The notes: a model not told the origin generated them from the letters alone. Shown: positions 30,701 through 39,627, numbered from the stretch's first letter. The stretch is DNA of 64,000 nucleotides from Magnetospirillum sp. (GCA_024707145.1 JANQAI010000007.1:31075-95074), one strand, 5' to 3'. Numbers and translations are program-made.

Positions 30701-32300
30701 TGGTTTGGTGGATGCGGGGCGCGCCATGGTGGTCTTCGGCCGTTCCGGCGCCATGCCCTCGGCGATCACGCCCGAATGGCTGAACGGAAGCAATGGTTTC
30801 ACGATCAGCGGATCTGTCACCGTCGGGGCGAGTCTCGGGTGGTGGATTGCCGACCTTGGCGACGTCAACGGTGACGGTGTCGCGGATTTCGCCATCGGCG
30901 GCGGGACGGGGGTCTACGTGGTCTATGGCCACGGCGGAGGGTGGGCCCCCAACCTTGATCTTGCCCAGTTGGACGGCACCAACGGGTTCAGATTGAGCGG
31001 CGTGAACGCCGTTGCCAATGGCGGAGACATCAATGGCGATGGCTATGACGATATCGTCACCAGCGTGGTGGGCACGGCCGAACAGGGCTCGCAACTGGCC
31101 GTGGTGTATGGCGGCCGATCCATGCCTGCCGTGTTCGACCCGACCCAAATGGAACAGGGATGGGGCTTCCGCATCCTCGGGTCGGCCGGCGACTATTCAT
31201 GGGGCAGCGGAACGTGGGGGGTCGCTCTCGGCCTCAATTCCGGCGATGTGGATGGCGACGGTGTCGCCGACCTGATGGTGGGGGCTCCGCACAACACCGC
31301 CGGGGGGAACACCCAGGTGGGGAACGTCCACGTGGTCTACGGCCACACCTTCCTGGATTCGGACGTGTGGGCCGGAACGGCGGGGGCCGACCTGCATGCC
31401 GGCACCGCCGGGGCCGACAAGATGGTGGGCGACCTCGGCAACGACACCCTGATCGGCGGCGGCGGGGCCGACGTGCTGTATGGCGGCAACGGCGCCGACC
31501 TGCTGGTGGTGGCCGACGATGCCTTCCGGCGGGTGGACGGCGGCAGCGGCACCGACACGCTGAAATTCACCGGTACCACCCTCGACTTCACCACCCTGGG
31601 CGATGGCCGGGTGCGCGGCATCGAGATCCTTGATCTGGCCGGCAACGGCGGCCAGAGCGTCCGCCTGTCCCGCGACCAGGTCATGGACCTGGCCGACAGC
31701 GGCAACGTGGTGACCATCGACGGCGACGCCGCCGACCGGGTGGTGTTGGCCGATGCCGGCTGGAACCGCTCGGCTACCGCCGACGCGGCCGGCTATTACA
31801 CTTTCTCCAACGGTTTGGCCCAGGTGCGGGTGAAGGATGTCGACATCCGCGTGGCAGCCGGCACAGCGGGGGACGACCGGTTGGGCGGGTGGTCCGACAA
31901 CGATACGCTCATCGGTGGGGCGGGGGCTGATACCTATGTCCTGGAGCCGGGGGGCGGCGCCGATACCATCGACAATCGCGGTCGTGCCGCCGATGGCGAT
32001 AAGGTGTTGTTCGACGCTGGTGTCTCGCAGGATCAGTTGTGGTTCGAGCGTCTTGCCAACGATCTTAAGATCAGCGTTATCGGCAGCGGCAATACCGTGA
32101 CCATCCAGGAGTGGTTTTCCAGTAGCACGAACCACATTCAGCAATTCCGCGTGTCCGGGGGCCAGACCTTGTTGGAAGCTGACGTACAGAACCTCGTCAA
32201 TGCCATGGCAGCGTTTGCGCCACCGCAGGCCGGCCAGACAACTTTGCCCGCCGCCTATCAGGAGCAATTGATGCCCATTATTGCAGCAAACTGGAATTAA
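21786..32300 (+). CDS. giant type-I-secreted repeat protein (Ig/cadherin-like, Calx-beta, FG-GAP, RTX); three frameshifts
   Basis: About 3,500 aa after repair. Start 21786 (MRHILSGYRAMVLAPEGGG) has a GAGGGGGG site. Residues ~30-1720 hold about 14 Ig/cadherin-like units of 105-130 aa with the pattern GxEDxxIxL...DGSExL...GxPxG...PPxxxSG. Then come a cadherin-like domain (~1722-1815), a Calx-beta domain (~1956-2060; VQEGSTAILTLVFDQVP), FG-GAP-type blades (DINGDGYDDVLIGAPGYDAD) and Ca-binding glycine repeats (GNDTLIGGGGADVLYGGNGA). The C-terminus (GGADTIDNRGRAADGDKVLF to the end) is of the RTX/T1SS type without N-terminal signal. Single-base losses at ~29269-29273, ~30116-30140 and ~30272-30277 break the frame. 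A surface adhesin or matrix protein is likely. No T1SS genes are in the window. Confidence 0.8.
27983..29890 (+). repeat. tandem duplication in giant secreted protein, copy 1
   Basis: Begins at YWMDDLTNGLTGYTLYTN and runs through FG-GAP blades and the glycine-rich Ca-binding part to YTFSNGLAQVRVK. Copy 2 lies ~1,949 bases downstream. The 3' third (from ~29142) is nearly identical to copy 2; the FG-GAP part is more diverged. Confidence 0.85.
29932..31837 (+). repeat. tandem duplication in giant secreted protein, copy 2
   Basis: Matches 27983-29890 with an offset of 1,947-1,949 bases. It begins YWMSDLTNGLTGYTLYTN and ends YTFSNGLAQVRVK. Aligning it with copy 1 locates the single-base gaps: copy 1 lacks one G at 29269-29273 (5 G versus 6 at 31216-31221), and copy 2 lacks one base at ~30116-30140 and at 30272-30277. 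Confidence 0.85.
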
Positions 32301-32630
32301 TTTTGTATAACCTGCCATTTCACTAGAGAAAAACTCAGTAGGGCTGCGACCTTCTTCTAGGAAAAACTTCATGCGCCGGCGGCATTTTATCCCTGCATGT
32401 CCACGCTTCCGGCTGCGCGAGCCTTTGCAAGCCCTCCCGTATATCTCAGTGGATTTGCTCAATGAGGAGCTGAACTCCTTAGAGCCGGCTCTTTCATCAT
32501 CCTGGCACTAGGGTTTGTTGAGATTCATCGCATTCGAATGAGTGAGGAGGCAAGATGGATCATGGCTGAAAAGCTCGGTGTTATGGCGCAATTCCACGGT
32601 ATTGCCGTAGCGCGTACCGTCATCTTGGTA
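32301..32630. other. gene-poor stretch after the giant secreted protein
   Basis: No convincing gene. It contains a perfect 12-bp palindrome AGAGCCGGCTCT followed by TTCATC (32481-32498), a small stem AGGAG-CTGAA-CTCCT just before it (32465-32479), and the palindrome CATTCGAATG near 32531. Either hairpin could terminate the upstream transcript, but neither has a strong T-run. Confidence 0.4.
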
Positions 32631-32876
32631 TCATGTCTCGGGACAGGTGGCCCGGCCTTGGAGCGCACCCAATGCCAATTCCAGCAATTTTTTGGCACGG
32701 TTGGAAAGAATGTCGGGCTCGTGTTCGAGGATGGACTCTACCGTACCAACGGCGTTCGCCGCGTCGTCGCCATCGGCGCGGGCGGGCTTTTTGCGCCTGA
32801 TCCGATCCTCCTCTTGAACCGGGAGACAAGGCCGCCCTCTCAGGGGGCGGCCTTCTCGATACGCCGCAACTCCCAC
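32631..32876 (-). CDS. small hypothetical protein (start uncertain)
   Basis: Open frame of 81 aa. Its C-terminal half reads like a real helical protein (AVGTVESILEHEPDILSNRA, KKLLELALGALQGRATCPET). The N-terminal ~20 residues from the only ATG are translated from the terminator-like hairpin at 32828-32852, which is suspicious. Just after that hairpin (minus strand) lies a good AAGAGGAGG site followed by ATCGGATC with no ordinary start codon. Either a start codon was lost or the reading is a truncated gene. No family recognised. Confidence 0.3.
   Translation of the reverse strand: MGVAAYREGRPLRGRPCLPVQEEDRIRRKKPARADGDDAANAVGTVESILEHEPDILSNRAKKLLELALGALQGRATCPET
32828..32852. terminator. bidirectional terminator-like hairpin
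   Basis: AAGGCCGCCC - TCTCA - GGGGGCGGCCTT forms a strong stem; CTTCTC follows on the plus strand and GTCTCCC on the minus. It separates the HMA2/DUF5132 operon from the small gene downstream. Confidence 0.65.
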
Positions 32877-32923
32877 GGCTCCGGCGCCCTTACACTTGCC
32901 CCCCAGTATCCTAGTGCCCTCGG

Positions 32924-33289
32924 TTATGGACGCTGGCCCGGCTGTTCCGCAGGGGGCTGGCGGCGACCGGAACCGAAGGGAAGGACGTGTGTGATCACGT
33001 CCCGTAGCCCATCGGCTACACCGACCAGCAGATCATGGGTGGTGCCGATGGCAACGGTGCCGACGTCGCCGATGGCGCGGACAGTGTCCGAGGCGACGTC
33101 ACGGACCATGTTCACGCTTTCCGTGGCGACCGAATGGACGCCGTCAAGTCCGCCGACAACGCCGCTCCGCACGCTTTCGGCCGTGCGCCCCAACCCGCTT
33201 GGCTCTTCGCCGAAAGCTTGTCGGGCGTCCTCGCGCCGTTGCTCTTGGGCTGGATCCGGCTGAAGCTTCTCTGCCTGCTTTTCTGCCAT
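32924..33289 (-). CDS. small amphipathic helical protein of the HMA2/DUF5132 cluster
   Basis: 121 aa. The ATG at 33289 has GGAGG 5 bases upstream; a longer frame to 33382 is rejected. A charged N-terminus (MAEKQAEKLQPDPAQEQRRE) is followed by amphipathic repeats with Val/Ala/Thr faces (VVGGLDGVHSVATESVNMVR, DVASDTVRAIGDVGTVAIG), reminiscent of phasin-, LEA- or apolipoprotein-like surface helices, then a Pro-rich tail. There is no signal peptide or clear membrane span. It is last in a three-gene minus-strand operon after the HMA2 protein. No family recognised. Confidence 0.7.
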   Translation of the reverse strand: MAEKQAEKLQPDPAQEQRREDARQAFGEEPSGLGRTAESVRSGVVGGLDGVHSVATESVNMVRDVASDTVRAIGDVGTVAIGTTHDLLVGVADGLRDVITHVLPFGSGRRQPPAEQPGQRP

Positions 33290-33324
33290 GGTAGTCCTCC
33301 AATTCCAGCGTTGCGGTGCGCGAC

Positions 33325-33789
33325 CTAACCGGGGGCACGGCGCACCGACCGCGCCATCAGGACCGTACTGGCCGCATACCATAAAATGGTGATCGCCGGA
33401 GCCGCAAACCGCCCCCGGACAATCTGAACCACGGCGGTCCCCAGAAGCGCGAGCATGGCGACGCTGGCAATGTCCAACTGGCCCCCCGTGGCGCGACGCA
33501 GCCCGACGTCGGCAGCATCGAAGCCGTCGAGGAAATGGTCGACCAACGGCCTCACCTCAGGCAGGTCGTCGAGTGGGAACCCAAGTCCATTGGCGGTGCT
33601 CGTCAGCGATTGCGGCATGACCGCATCGCCCCGGAGCAGCAGGCTGCCGGTGCGCGGATTGGCACGCACCTCTTGCACCCCCGGAAGTGTGGACAGACGT
33701 TGGCGCAGGGACAGCAAAGCCGTCGGATCGACGTCGGTCAACCGAATGCGGACGCGGCCGGGAATGGCGTGAACGACCCTGGCGCGCAC
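33325..33789 (-). CDS. HMA2-type domain membrane protein
   Basis: 154 aa from GTG 33789, which has GGAGG 4 bases upstream. The N-terminal ~70 residues form an HMA-like ferredoxin fold with the motif HAIPGRVRIRL and later ANPRTGSLLLRGD, but without the CxxC metal site of classical HMA domains. Residues ~100-150 contain two hydrophobic segments (IASVAMLALLGTAVVQIV and APAITILWYAASTVLMA). The same PGR-R...N-TGS pattern recurs in the proteins at 34303 and 34638, so the three are related. The start overlaps the upstream DUF5132 gene region; translational coupling is likely. Function unknown. Confidence 0.75.
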   Translation of the reverse strand: MRARVVHAIPGRVRIRLTDVDPTALLSLRQRLSTLPGVQEVRANPRTGSLLLRGDAVMPQSLTSTANGLGFPLDDLPEVRPLVDHFLDGFDAADVGLRRATGGQLDIASVAMLALLGTAVVQIVRGRFAAPAITILWYAASTVLMARSVRRAPG

Positions 33790-33805
33790 GACTCCTCCAG
33801 GAGGC

Positions 33806-34081
33806 TCAGGCACCGCTGCCCTCCGGTGTTCCACCTTCTGCAGACGGGGCGGGTGGTGGCGCTTCGGCGAGATGCTGGGCGCGCGCCTCTGCCGCCATGT
33901 CTTCGACATACTCGCCCATTTCCGACAGCTTCTCGCGACCACGCTCCCAAGCCAGCACGCCGGCACGCAGCGCGGCGTTCATGGTCGGCCGCATGGCGCG
34001 GCCCACGGCCGGAAACATGACCGGCGCCAGCAACCCCATACCCAACCCCAGCGCCAAGCCCTTCACCATGTCACGGTTCAC
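33806..34081 (-). CDS. DUF5132 domain protein
   Basis: 91 aa. GTG start at 34081 with GGAGGG 7 bases upstream. The first ~30 residues are a hydrophobic helix (MVKGLALGLGMGLLAPVMFP), followed by RPTMNAALRAGVLAWERGRE and KLSEMGEYVEDMAAEARAQH, the layout of DUF5132. The tail is Pro/Gly-rich. It leads a minus-strand operon with the HMA2 membrane protein and the 121-aa helical protein. Its function is unknown; co-occurrence with HMA2 proteins and cation ATPases suggests a membrane-associated metal or ion role (inference). Confidence 0.78.
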   Translation of the reverse strand: MNRDMVKGLALGLGMGLLAPVMFPAVGRAMRPTMNAALRAGVLAWERGREKLSEMGEYVEDMAAEARAQHLAEAPPPAPSAEGGTPEGSGA

Positions 34082-34260
34082 CGTTCCGCCCTCCTATTGC
34101 GCTTCCGCTCTTAGAACGCCGCAACTCCCCGGGTGTTCGCCGGCCAATCCGCGCCTGACCGGGAGAGGTGCGGACGCACTGAAGTTGAAATGCCCGCGGC
34201 GAACTCGCGATCTACCACTTTGCGCAAAAAAACTGTCACCCAAGTGTCCCCAGGCCGTCA

Positions 34261-34283
34261 TGGACGACAGGTATGGTCGTCCA
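34261..34283. promoter_or_regulatory. perfect inverted repeat upstream of HMA2 gene (operator candidate)
   Basis: TGGACGAC - AGGTATG - GTCGTCCA, 8-bp arms with a 7-base spacer, centred ~31 bases before the ATG at 34303 and in the divergent region between the DUF5132 operon and the plus-strand HMA2 gene. Likely bound by a dimeric regulator not encoded here. Confidence 0.55.
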
Positions 34284-34302
34284 GCATGGCGAGAGAGATT
34301 CT

Positions 34303-34641
34303 ATGACCGATACCATCCATCACCTGCCCGGCCGCTTGCGGATCCGCATGGAAGTGTTGCGCCGCAATCCCGTGGCCATCGCCCGCGTCAGGACCTTGCT
34401 GGTCGGCAAATGCGGCGTCTTCCAGGTGGATGCCAATGACCTGACCGGCAGCGTGCTGGTCCATTACGACACGCAAGCCACCAGCGGGCGCGCCATCCTC
34501 GACACCTTGGCGGCAGCAGGCTTCGCGCCGCCGCGCGAGCATGCCCAACCCGCGGACCGCCTCGCCCAGGCGGCCGTGTCGCTGGCCATGGACCACCTGC
34601 TCGGCCGTGGCACCTCTCTCCTCCTTGCCGCGATCATCTAG
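34303..34641 (+). CDS. HMA2-type domain protein
   Basis: 112 aa. It starts MTDTIHHLPGRLRIRMEVL; a GAGAGAG stretch lies upstream, and an earlier ATG at 34273 is less likely. The HMA2 pattern PGRLRIR ... DANDLTGSVLVHYD is complete and cysteine-free at the usual metal positions (the lone Cys is in GKCGVF). A C-terminal helix (LLGRGTSLLLAAII) may touch the membrane. Its stop overlaps the stop of the convergent P-type ATPase gene by 4 bases (CTAG). It is probably a free-standing version of the ATPase's N-terminal domain. Confidence 0.75.
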   Translation: MTDTIHHLPGRLRIRMEVLRRNPVAIARVRTLLVGKCGVFQVDANDLTGSVLVHYDTQATSGRAILDTLAAAGFAPPREHAQPADRLAQAAVSLAMDHLLGRGTSLLLAAII

Positions 34642-37427
34642 GTCATCGGCTTGCGGATTTCGGTCAGCAGATAACTGCCGGCACCGGCCAAGGCGCCGAC
34701 GGCAAGATCGGCCAAGCCCAGTGACGCGAAACGAAGGACGGTACGCAGTCCGGGAACCGCCAGGGCGGCACCGTGAAGTGCCAGGGTGGCGCCGACGGCG
34801 AGCGACAGCGCCGGGTTGGGACCGCCGCTGAAGCGCCCTTCGGAACGGCCGGAAAACGCATAAAGCAGCTGACCGGTCACCAGGCTGGTGGTCGCCAGGG
34901 TGGAGGCCCGCAAGCCGCCCGCCTGCCCGCCGCCCCAGGTGAAGGCGCCCAGGGCCCCCGCCGCCATGATCGCGGCGTCGACGGCGACCCGCTTCCCTGC
35001 ACGCGTTCCCAGAAGCGCGCCGGCCTGCCCCGGCCGGCGCAACTCGCTGCTCTGGGCCGGCTCACGGGCCAGGGCCAAGCCGGGGACGACGTCGGTCACC
35101 AGATTGATCCACAGCAATTGCAGCGGCGTCAGCCCGCCAGCGGCGCCCAGGGCGGTGGTCGCCAGCATCAGCACCATCTCGGACAGGTTGGTGGCGACCA
35201 GGAAGTGGACCGATTTGCGAATATTGACGTGGGTCAGCCGGCCCTGCTCGACAGCCTCGGCCAAACCGGCCAGATCGTCGTTCTCGAGCACCAGGTCGGA
35301 CAGATCGCGGGCGGCCGGCGAGCCCTTGCGCCCCATGGTGATACCGATGTCGGCAGCCTTCAGAGCCGGGGCATCATTGACACCGTCCCCAACCATGGCC
35401 ACCACATGCCCACCTTGCCGAAAGGCCTCAACCACCTTGAGCTTGTGCCCCGGCTGGATGCGGGCGAACAACCGGGTGTCGCGGCTCACGGCCATCAATT
35501 GATCGGGCGGCAGCCGTTCGACCGTCGCGGCATCGGCGACCGGCGGCGCATCGGCATCGACCATGCCCAGCGACCGGGCCACCGCCACGGCGGTCGCCGC
35601 CTGATCCCCGGTCAGCATCACCCGTTCCACCGTATCGGCACGCAAACGCGCCAGCAATTCGCTGGCGCCCGGCCGCAGGGGATCGGCCAGCCCCACCAAC
35701 CCCAGCCACCGCAAGGGCTTATCCTCAAGATTTTCTTCGGTCCCCTCGGCCCAGGCAAAACCCAGCACCCGCAGTCCCGAGGCCGCCATGGCATGGTTCC
35801 GCGCCTCCACTTCGGCCCGTTCCGGATCGGAAAGGGCACAGGCCGCCAGCACCTCCAGCGGGCTGCCCTTCACCGCCAACAACCGGCGGCCACCGCCGAC
35901 GTCGTGAAGGGTGGCCATGCTTTGCCGGCGTTCGTCGCGATAGCGCTCCGCCAGCCGCGGCCGAGCCGCCCGCAGAGCGGGAACATCGATGCCGTGGTCG
36001 AGCGCGGCCATGACCAGCGCCGTTTCCGTAGGGGAGCCCTCGACCCGCCAGGGCCACCCTGCCACGCTGGCGTCGGAGCACAGGGTGGCGATCTGCCATA
36101 GATGGGTGGAATCGCCATGAGGCGCGACCTCCGCCACCGACATGCGATTGAACGTCAATGTCCCCGTCTTGTCGAAGAAGGCGACGGTAACCACGCCTAG
36201 GGTTTCGACCGCCTCCAGCCGACGCACCAGCACCCCCTTACGCCGCAGACGCCCCACCGCATGGGCCAGCGACAGCGTCGCCACGGTGGGCAGGCCTTCG
36301 GGGATGGCGGCGACGGCCAGCGCCACCGCCGAACGCAACAAGGCCGGCAGGGCGAGGCCACGGGCGAGACCGATCACCACCATGAGCGCGCACAAAGCCA
36401 GGCTGCCCATCACCAATGTCCGCCCCAAAAGGTCCATCCGGTGCTGAAGGGGTGTCTGCGGTGCGTCGAGATTTCCCACCAATGTCTGGATGCGGCCGAT
36501 CTCGGTATCGCGCCCCGTGGCCACCACCGCCGCCAAGGCCGACCCGCCAGCCACCAAGGTGCCTCGCCATGCCATGTTGGTTCGGTCGGCCAAGGGACAG
36601 GCGGCGGCCACGGTGGTCCGGGCATCCTTTGCCACCGGCAGGCTTTCGCCCGTCAGCACCGATTCGTCGATGGTAAGCCCGCTACCCTCGATCAACCGGG
36701 CATCGGCGGGGACAAATTGGCCGGCCGCCAATACCAGCAGGTCGCCGGGAACCACGGATTCGGCGTCGAGCGTGCGCAGTTTGCCGTCGCGCCGCACGAC
36801 CGCGACGCGGCGGCGCTGACGATCGAGATTGGCGATCATCCGTTCCGCCTGCACTTCGCAGCCGGCCCCGATGACACCGTTGAGGGCGACGACGGCGAGA
36901 ATGGCGGCTGCCTCCAAGGCGGCCCCGCCAACGAGCGAAACGATCGCGGAGCCTGCCAGCAACATCACCGGCAGCGACGTGAACTGCCCAGCCAGAATGG
37001 CAGCCGCACTGCGCCGCCGGGGAATGGGCAGGCGGTTGGGGCCTTGTTGGGCGAGCCGACGCCGGGCATCCTCCTCGGCCAACCCCTGCCCGCCGTCCGA
37101 TTCCACCGCAGCCACCACCGCTTCGGCATCCATCGCGTGCCAGCAGGGTGTCGTATCGGACGTGGGCACGCTCTTCCGCCCCACCACGGCAACCAGGCGC
37201 TCGAGCATCTGGTCCACGGGAATTTCCACCGCGAAGCGCACCAGCACCGAACCGGTCCGCGGGTTGGCGTGAGCGGTGATCACCACGTGGTCATTCAACA
37301 GCGCTTTCAGGAAACCCTGGATGGCATCCGCGTCGTGGCGCAGAGCCGGAACACGGACCCGCACGCGGCCCGGCACCGCGACGTGCAGAGGGATCAGGGG
37401 TGAGGCACGCCGTCCGTCCGCTGTCAT
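34638..37427 (-). CDS. P2-type cation-transporting ATPase with N-terminal HMA2 domain
   Basis: 929 aa from ATG 37427 (GGGAG 6 bases upstream); the ATG at 37463 lacks a site. Residues ~1-90 are an HMA2 domain (PGRVRVRVPAL, ANPRTGSVLVRF). Then follow the cation-ATPase N-domain, actuator motif TGESLPV, TM4 motif AIPEGLP near residue 374, phosphorylation site DKTGTLT near 418 and GDGVNDAPALKAADIG near 680, with further helices at the end. The PEGLP motif places it with P2 (Ca2+/Mg2+/Na+-type) pumps rather than CPx heavy-metal pumps, despite the HMA-like domain. The ion is unknown. It is divergent from the kdp operon. Confidence 0.88.
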   Translation of the reverse strand: MTADGRRASPLIPLHVAVPGRVRVRVPALRHDADAIQGFLKALLNDHVVITAHANPRTGSVLVRFAVEIPVDQMLERLVAVVGRKSVPTSDTTPCWHAMDAEAVVAAVESDGGQGLAEEDARRRLAQQGPNRLPIPRRRSAAAILAGQFTSLPVMLLAGSAIVSLVGGAALEAAAILAVVALNGVIGAGCEVQAERMIANLDRQRRRVAVVRRDGKLRTLDAESVVPGDLLVLAAGQFVPADARLIEGSGLTIDESVLTGESLPVAKDARTTVAAACPLADRTNMAWRGTLVAGGSALAAVVATGRDTEIGRIQTLVGNLDAPQTPLQHRMDLLGRTLVMGSLALCALMVVIGLARGLALPALLRSAVALAVAAIPEGLPTVATLSLAHAVGRLRRKGVLVRRLEAVETLGVVTVAFFDKTGTLTFNRMSVAEVAPHGDSTHLWQIATLCSDASVAGWPWRVEGSPTETALVMAALDHGIDVPALRAARPRLAERYRDERRQSMATLHDVGGGRRLLAVKGSPLEVLAACALSDPERAEVEARNHAMAASGLRVLGFAWAEGTEENLEDKPLRWLGLVGLADPLRPGASELLARLRADTVERVMLTGDQAATAVAVARSLGMVDADAPPVADAATVERLPPDQLMAVSRDTRLFARIQPGHKLKVVEAFRQGGHVVAMVGDGVNDAPALKAADIGITMGRKGSPAARDLSDLVLENDDLAGLAEAVEQGRLTHVNIRKSVHFLVATNLSEMVLMLATTALGAAGGLTPLQLLWINLVTDVVPGLALAREPAQSSELRRPGQAGALLGTRAGKRVAVDAAIMAAGALGAFTWGGGQAGGLRASTLATTSLVTGQLLYAFSGRSEGRFSGGPNPALSLAVGATLALHGAALAVPGLRTVLRFASLGLADLAVGALAGAGSYLLTEIRKPMT

Positions 37428-37695
37428 TGGAAGCTCCCGCGCGTGTTGAACAGAACTCGGCATCGGCCAGGGATGCCGCCATTCGACGGAAGAGGGAGGC
37501 GGAATGGGGGGCCGACCGCATCATTGCCGGTTTCCGCCGTAGAGGCGGCTGGCTACGGCTGAATCCGGAGGCACTCGGCGGCGCTGTCATACCCCCACCC
37601 CGCGCATAAACGCGGTCTTTATGCCTTCCCGCATGGAACGTTGATGCGCTTCGGGTGTAGCGGTTCCAGTGCTGGAATTTCAACCGGAGAGCCCG

Positions 37696-37779
37696 ATGCT
37701 CGACCTCGTGTTCCTCGGCGCCGTGGTGGCGTCTTTCGCCCTGGGCGCCCTGTTCGTCCATGCCTGCGACCGCATCTGA
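37696..37779 (+). CDS. 27-aa membrane peptide upstream of kdpF
   Basis: MLDLVFLGAVVASFALGALF continues to a short CDRI tail: a single membrane helix with a small polar end. GGAG lies 7 bases before the ATG. Small single-helix ORFs in this position precede kdpF in many kdp operons. It could be a regulatory or accessory peptide of the Kdp complex; this is inference. Confidence 0.65.
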   Translation: MLDLVFLGAVVASFALGALFVHACDRI

Positions 37780-37794
37780 CGAAAGGCGCCTTCC

Positions 37795-37884
37795 ATGTCG
37801 CTCGATCTCATTCTCGGCGCGGCCACCGCGCTCGGCCTGCTGGGCTATCTCGGCTTCGTGCTGATCCGCCCGGAACGCTTCTAA
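37795..37884 (+). CDS. kdpF: potassium-transporting ATPase small subunit KdpF
   Basis: 29-aa single-span peptide ([20 protein letters not shown], ending LIRPERF). The end RPE(R/K)F is the KdpF signature. It stabilises the KdpFABC complex. It lies 15 bp after the preceding peptide and 10 bp before kdpA, whose ribosome site (TAAGGAGG) overlaps its stop. Confidence 0.88.
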   Translation: MSLDLILGAATALGLLGYLGFVLIRPERF

Positions 37885-37894
37885 GGAGGTTGCC

Positions 37895-39616
37895 ATGGAC
37901 GCCACCGGCATCCTTCAGATCCTCATCTACATCGTCCTCATCGTGGCGCTGACGCCCTTGGCCGGCGGCTTCATGGCCCGGCTGTTCCAGGGGCAGCGGG
38001 TGTGGCTGTCGCCGGTGCTCGGCCCGCTGGAGCGGGGCATCTACAAGCTCTGCGGCATCGACGCCAACCGTGAGCAGCATTGGACCGGCTACGCCCTGTC
38101 CCTGCTGGCCTTCAACCTGGCCGGCCTGCTGGCGCTCTACGCGCTTCAGCGGCTGCAGTTCTGGCTGCCACTCAATCCCGCCGGCATGCTGAACGTGGCC
38201 CCCGACCTGGCCTTCAACACCGCCGTCAGCTTCATCTCCAACACCAACTGGCAAGCCTATGGCGGCGAAAGCACCATGGGCTATCTGGTGCAGATGGCCG
38301 GGCTGACGGTGCAGAACTTCGTTTCGGCGGCCACCGGCATCGCCGTGGCCGTCGCGCTGATCCGCGGCTTCTCCCGCCACAACGCCCGGGTCGTGGGTAA
38401 TTTCTACGCCGATCTGGTGCGGGCGACGCTCTACGTGCTGCTGCCGCTGTGCATCGTCGGCGCGCTGGTGCTGGTATGGCAGGGGGTGCCGCAGAACCTG
38501 AACGATTACGTGGAGGCAACCACGCTTGAGGGTGGCCGGCAGGTGATCGCCCAAGGCCCCGTCGCCAGCCAGATGATGATCAAGCACCTCGGCACCAACG
38601 GCGGCGGCTTCTTCAACGCCAACGCGGCGCACCCCTACGAGAACCCCACCGCTCTGGTCAACCTGATCCACATGGTGGCGATCTTCGCCATCGGCGCCGG
38701 GCTGACCAACACCTTCGGCCGCATGGTCGGCGACCAACGCCAGGGCTGGGCCATCCTGGCCGCCATGGGCGTGCTGTTCGTCGCCGGCGTCGCGGCCACC
38801 TATTGGGCCGAGGCCCAGGGCAACCCGGCGCTGACCGCGGCGGGCGCCGACCAAGTGCTGTCCGCATTGCAGCCGGGCGGCAGCATGGAAGGCAAGGAGG
38901 TGCGCTTCGGCATTGCGCTCTCGTCCTTGTTCGCCGTCGTCACCACGGCGGCCAGCTGCGGCGCGGTCAACGCCATGCACGACAGCCTGATGCCGCTGGC
39001 CGGCATGGTGCCCATGGTCAACATGATGCTGGGCGAGATCATCGTCGGCGGCGCCGGCGCCGGCCTGTACGGCATGCTGGTGTTCGTCATCCACGCCGTG
39101 TTCATCGCCGGGCTGATGGTCGGCCGCACACCGGAATACCTGGGCAAGAAGATCGAGTCCAAGGAGGTCAAGCTGGCGGTCATCGCCGTGCTGGTGTTCC
39201 CGCTGGGTGCACTGGGATTGGGGGCCGCCGGCCTGCTGGCCGGGCCGGCTTCCATCCCGGCGGGCGGGCCGCACGGCCTGTCCGAGGTGCTGTACGCCTA
39301 TACCTCGGCCACCGCCAACAACGGCTCGGCTTTCGGCGGCTTCGGCGCCAACACGGTGCTGCACAACACCCTGCTGGCCTTCGCCATGCTGCTGGGCCGC
39401 TTTGTGGTCATCATTCCGGTCCTGGCGATCGCCGGGTCGGTGGCGGCCAAGAGGACGGTGCCCGCCTCGGCCGGCACCTTCCCCACCCATGGCGGGCTGT
39501 TTATCGGCCTGCTGGTGGGCGTCATCCTGGTGGTCGGCGGTCTGACCTTCTTCCCCGTCCTCGCCTTGGGGCCCATCGTCGAGCATCTGATGCTCGGCGT
39601 CGGCACCCTATTCTAG
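37895..39616 (+). CDS. kdpA: potassium-transporting ATPase subunit KdpA
   Basis: 573-aa channel-like subunit that selects K+. The four filter loops are visible: [10 protein letters not shown] near residue 117, [19 protein letters not shown] near 232-250, [18 protein letters not shown] near 350 and [15 protein letters not shown] near 470. About ten membrane helices and normal length. GGAGG precedes the ATG. It is the first large gene of kdpFABC. Confidence 0.96.
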   Translation: MDATGILQILIYIVLIVALTPLAGGFMARLFQGQRVWLSPVLGPLERGIYKLCGIDANREQHWTGYALSLLAFNLAGLLALYALQRLQFWLPLNPAGMLNVAPDLAFNTAVSFISNTNWQAYGGESTMGYLVQMAGLTVQNFVSAATGIAVAVALIRGFSRHNARVVGNFYADLVRATLYVLLPLCIVGALVLVWQGVPQNLNDYVEATTLEGGRQVIAQGPVASQMMIKHLGTNGGGFFNANAAHPYENPTALVNLIHMVAIFAIGAGLTNTFGRMVGDQRQGWAILAAMGVLFVAGVAATYWAEAQGNPALTAAGADQVLSALQPGGSMEGKEVRFGIALSSLFAVVTTAASCGAVNAMHDSLMPLAGMVPMVNMMLGEIIVGGAGAGLYGMLVFVIHAVFIAGLMVGRTPEYLGKKIESKEVKLAVIAVLVFPLGALGLGAAGLLAGPASIPAGGPHGLSEVLYAYTSATANNGSAFGGFGANTVLHNTLLAFAMLLGRFVVIIPVLAIAGSVAAKRTVPASAGTFPTHGGLFIGLLVGVILVVGGLTFFPVLALGPIVEHLMLGVGTLF

Positions 39617-39627
39617 GGAGCTCCCGT

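Noticed and set aside
32510..32540. CTAGGGTTTGTTGAGATTCAT as an IS5-type terminal repeat
   Set aside because: No matching opposite end and no transposase; resemblance rests on memory of a general pattern only.
32538..33263. Plus-strand frame opposite the small genes at 32.6-33.3 kb
   Set aside because: It runs through the hairpin at 32828 and antisense to a gene with a good ribosome site; no family resemblance.
37464..37695. Riboswitch or clear promoter upstream of kdp
   Set aside because: Only a small stem CCGCG-CATAAA-CGCGG with TCTTT (near 37602-37620) was seen; no known riboswitch core recognised.
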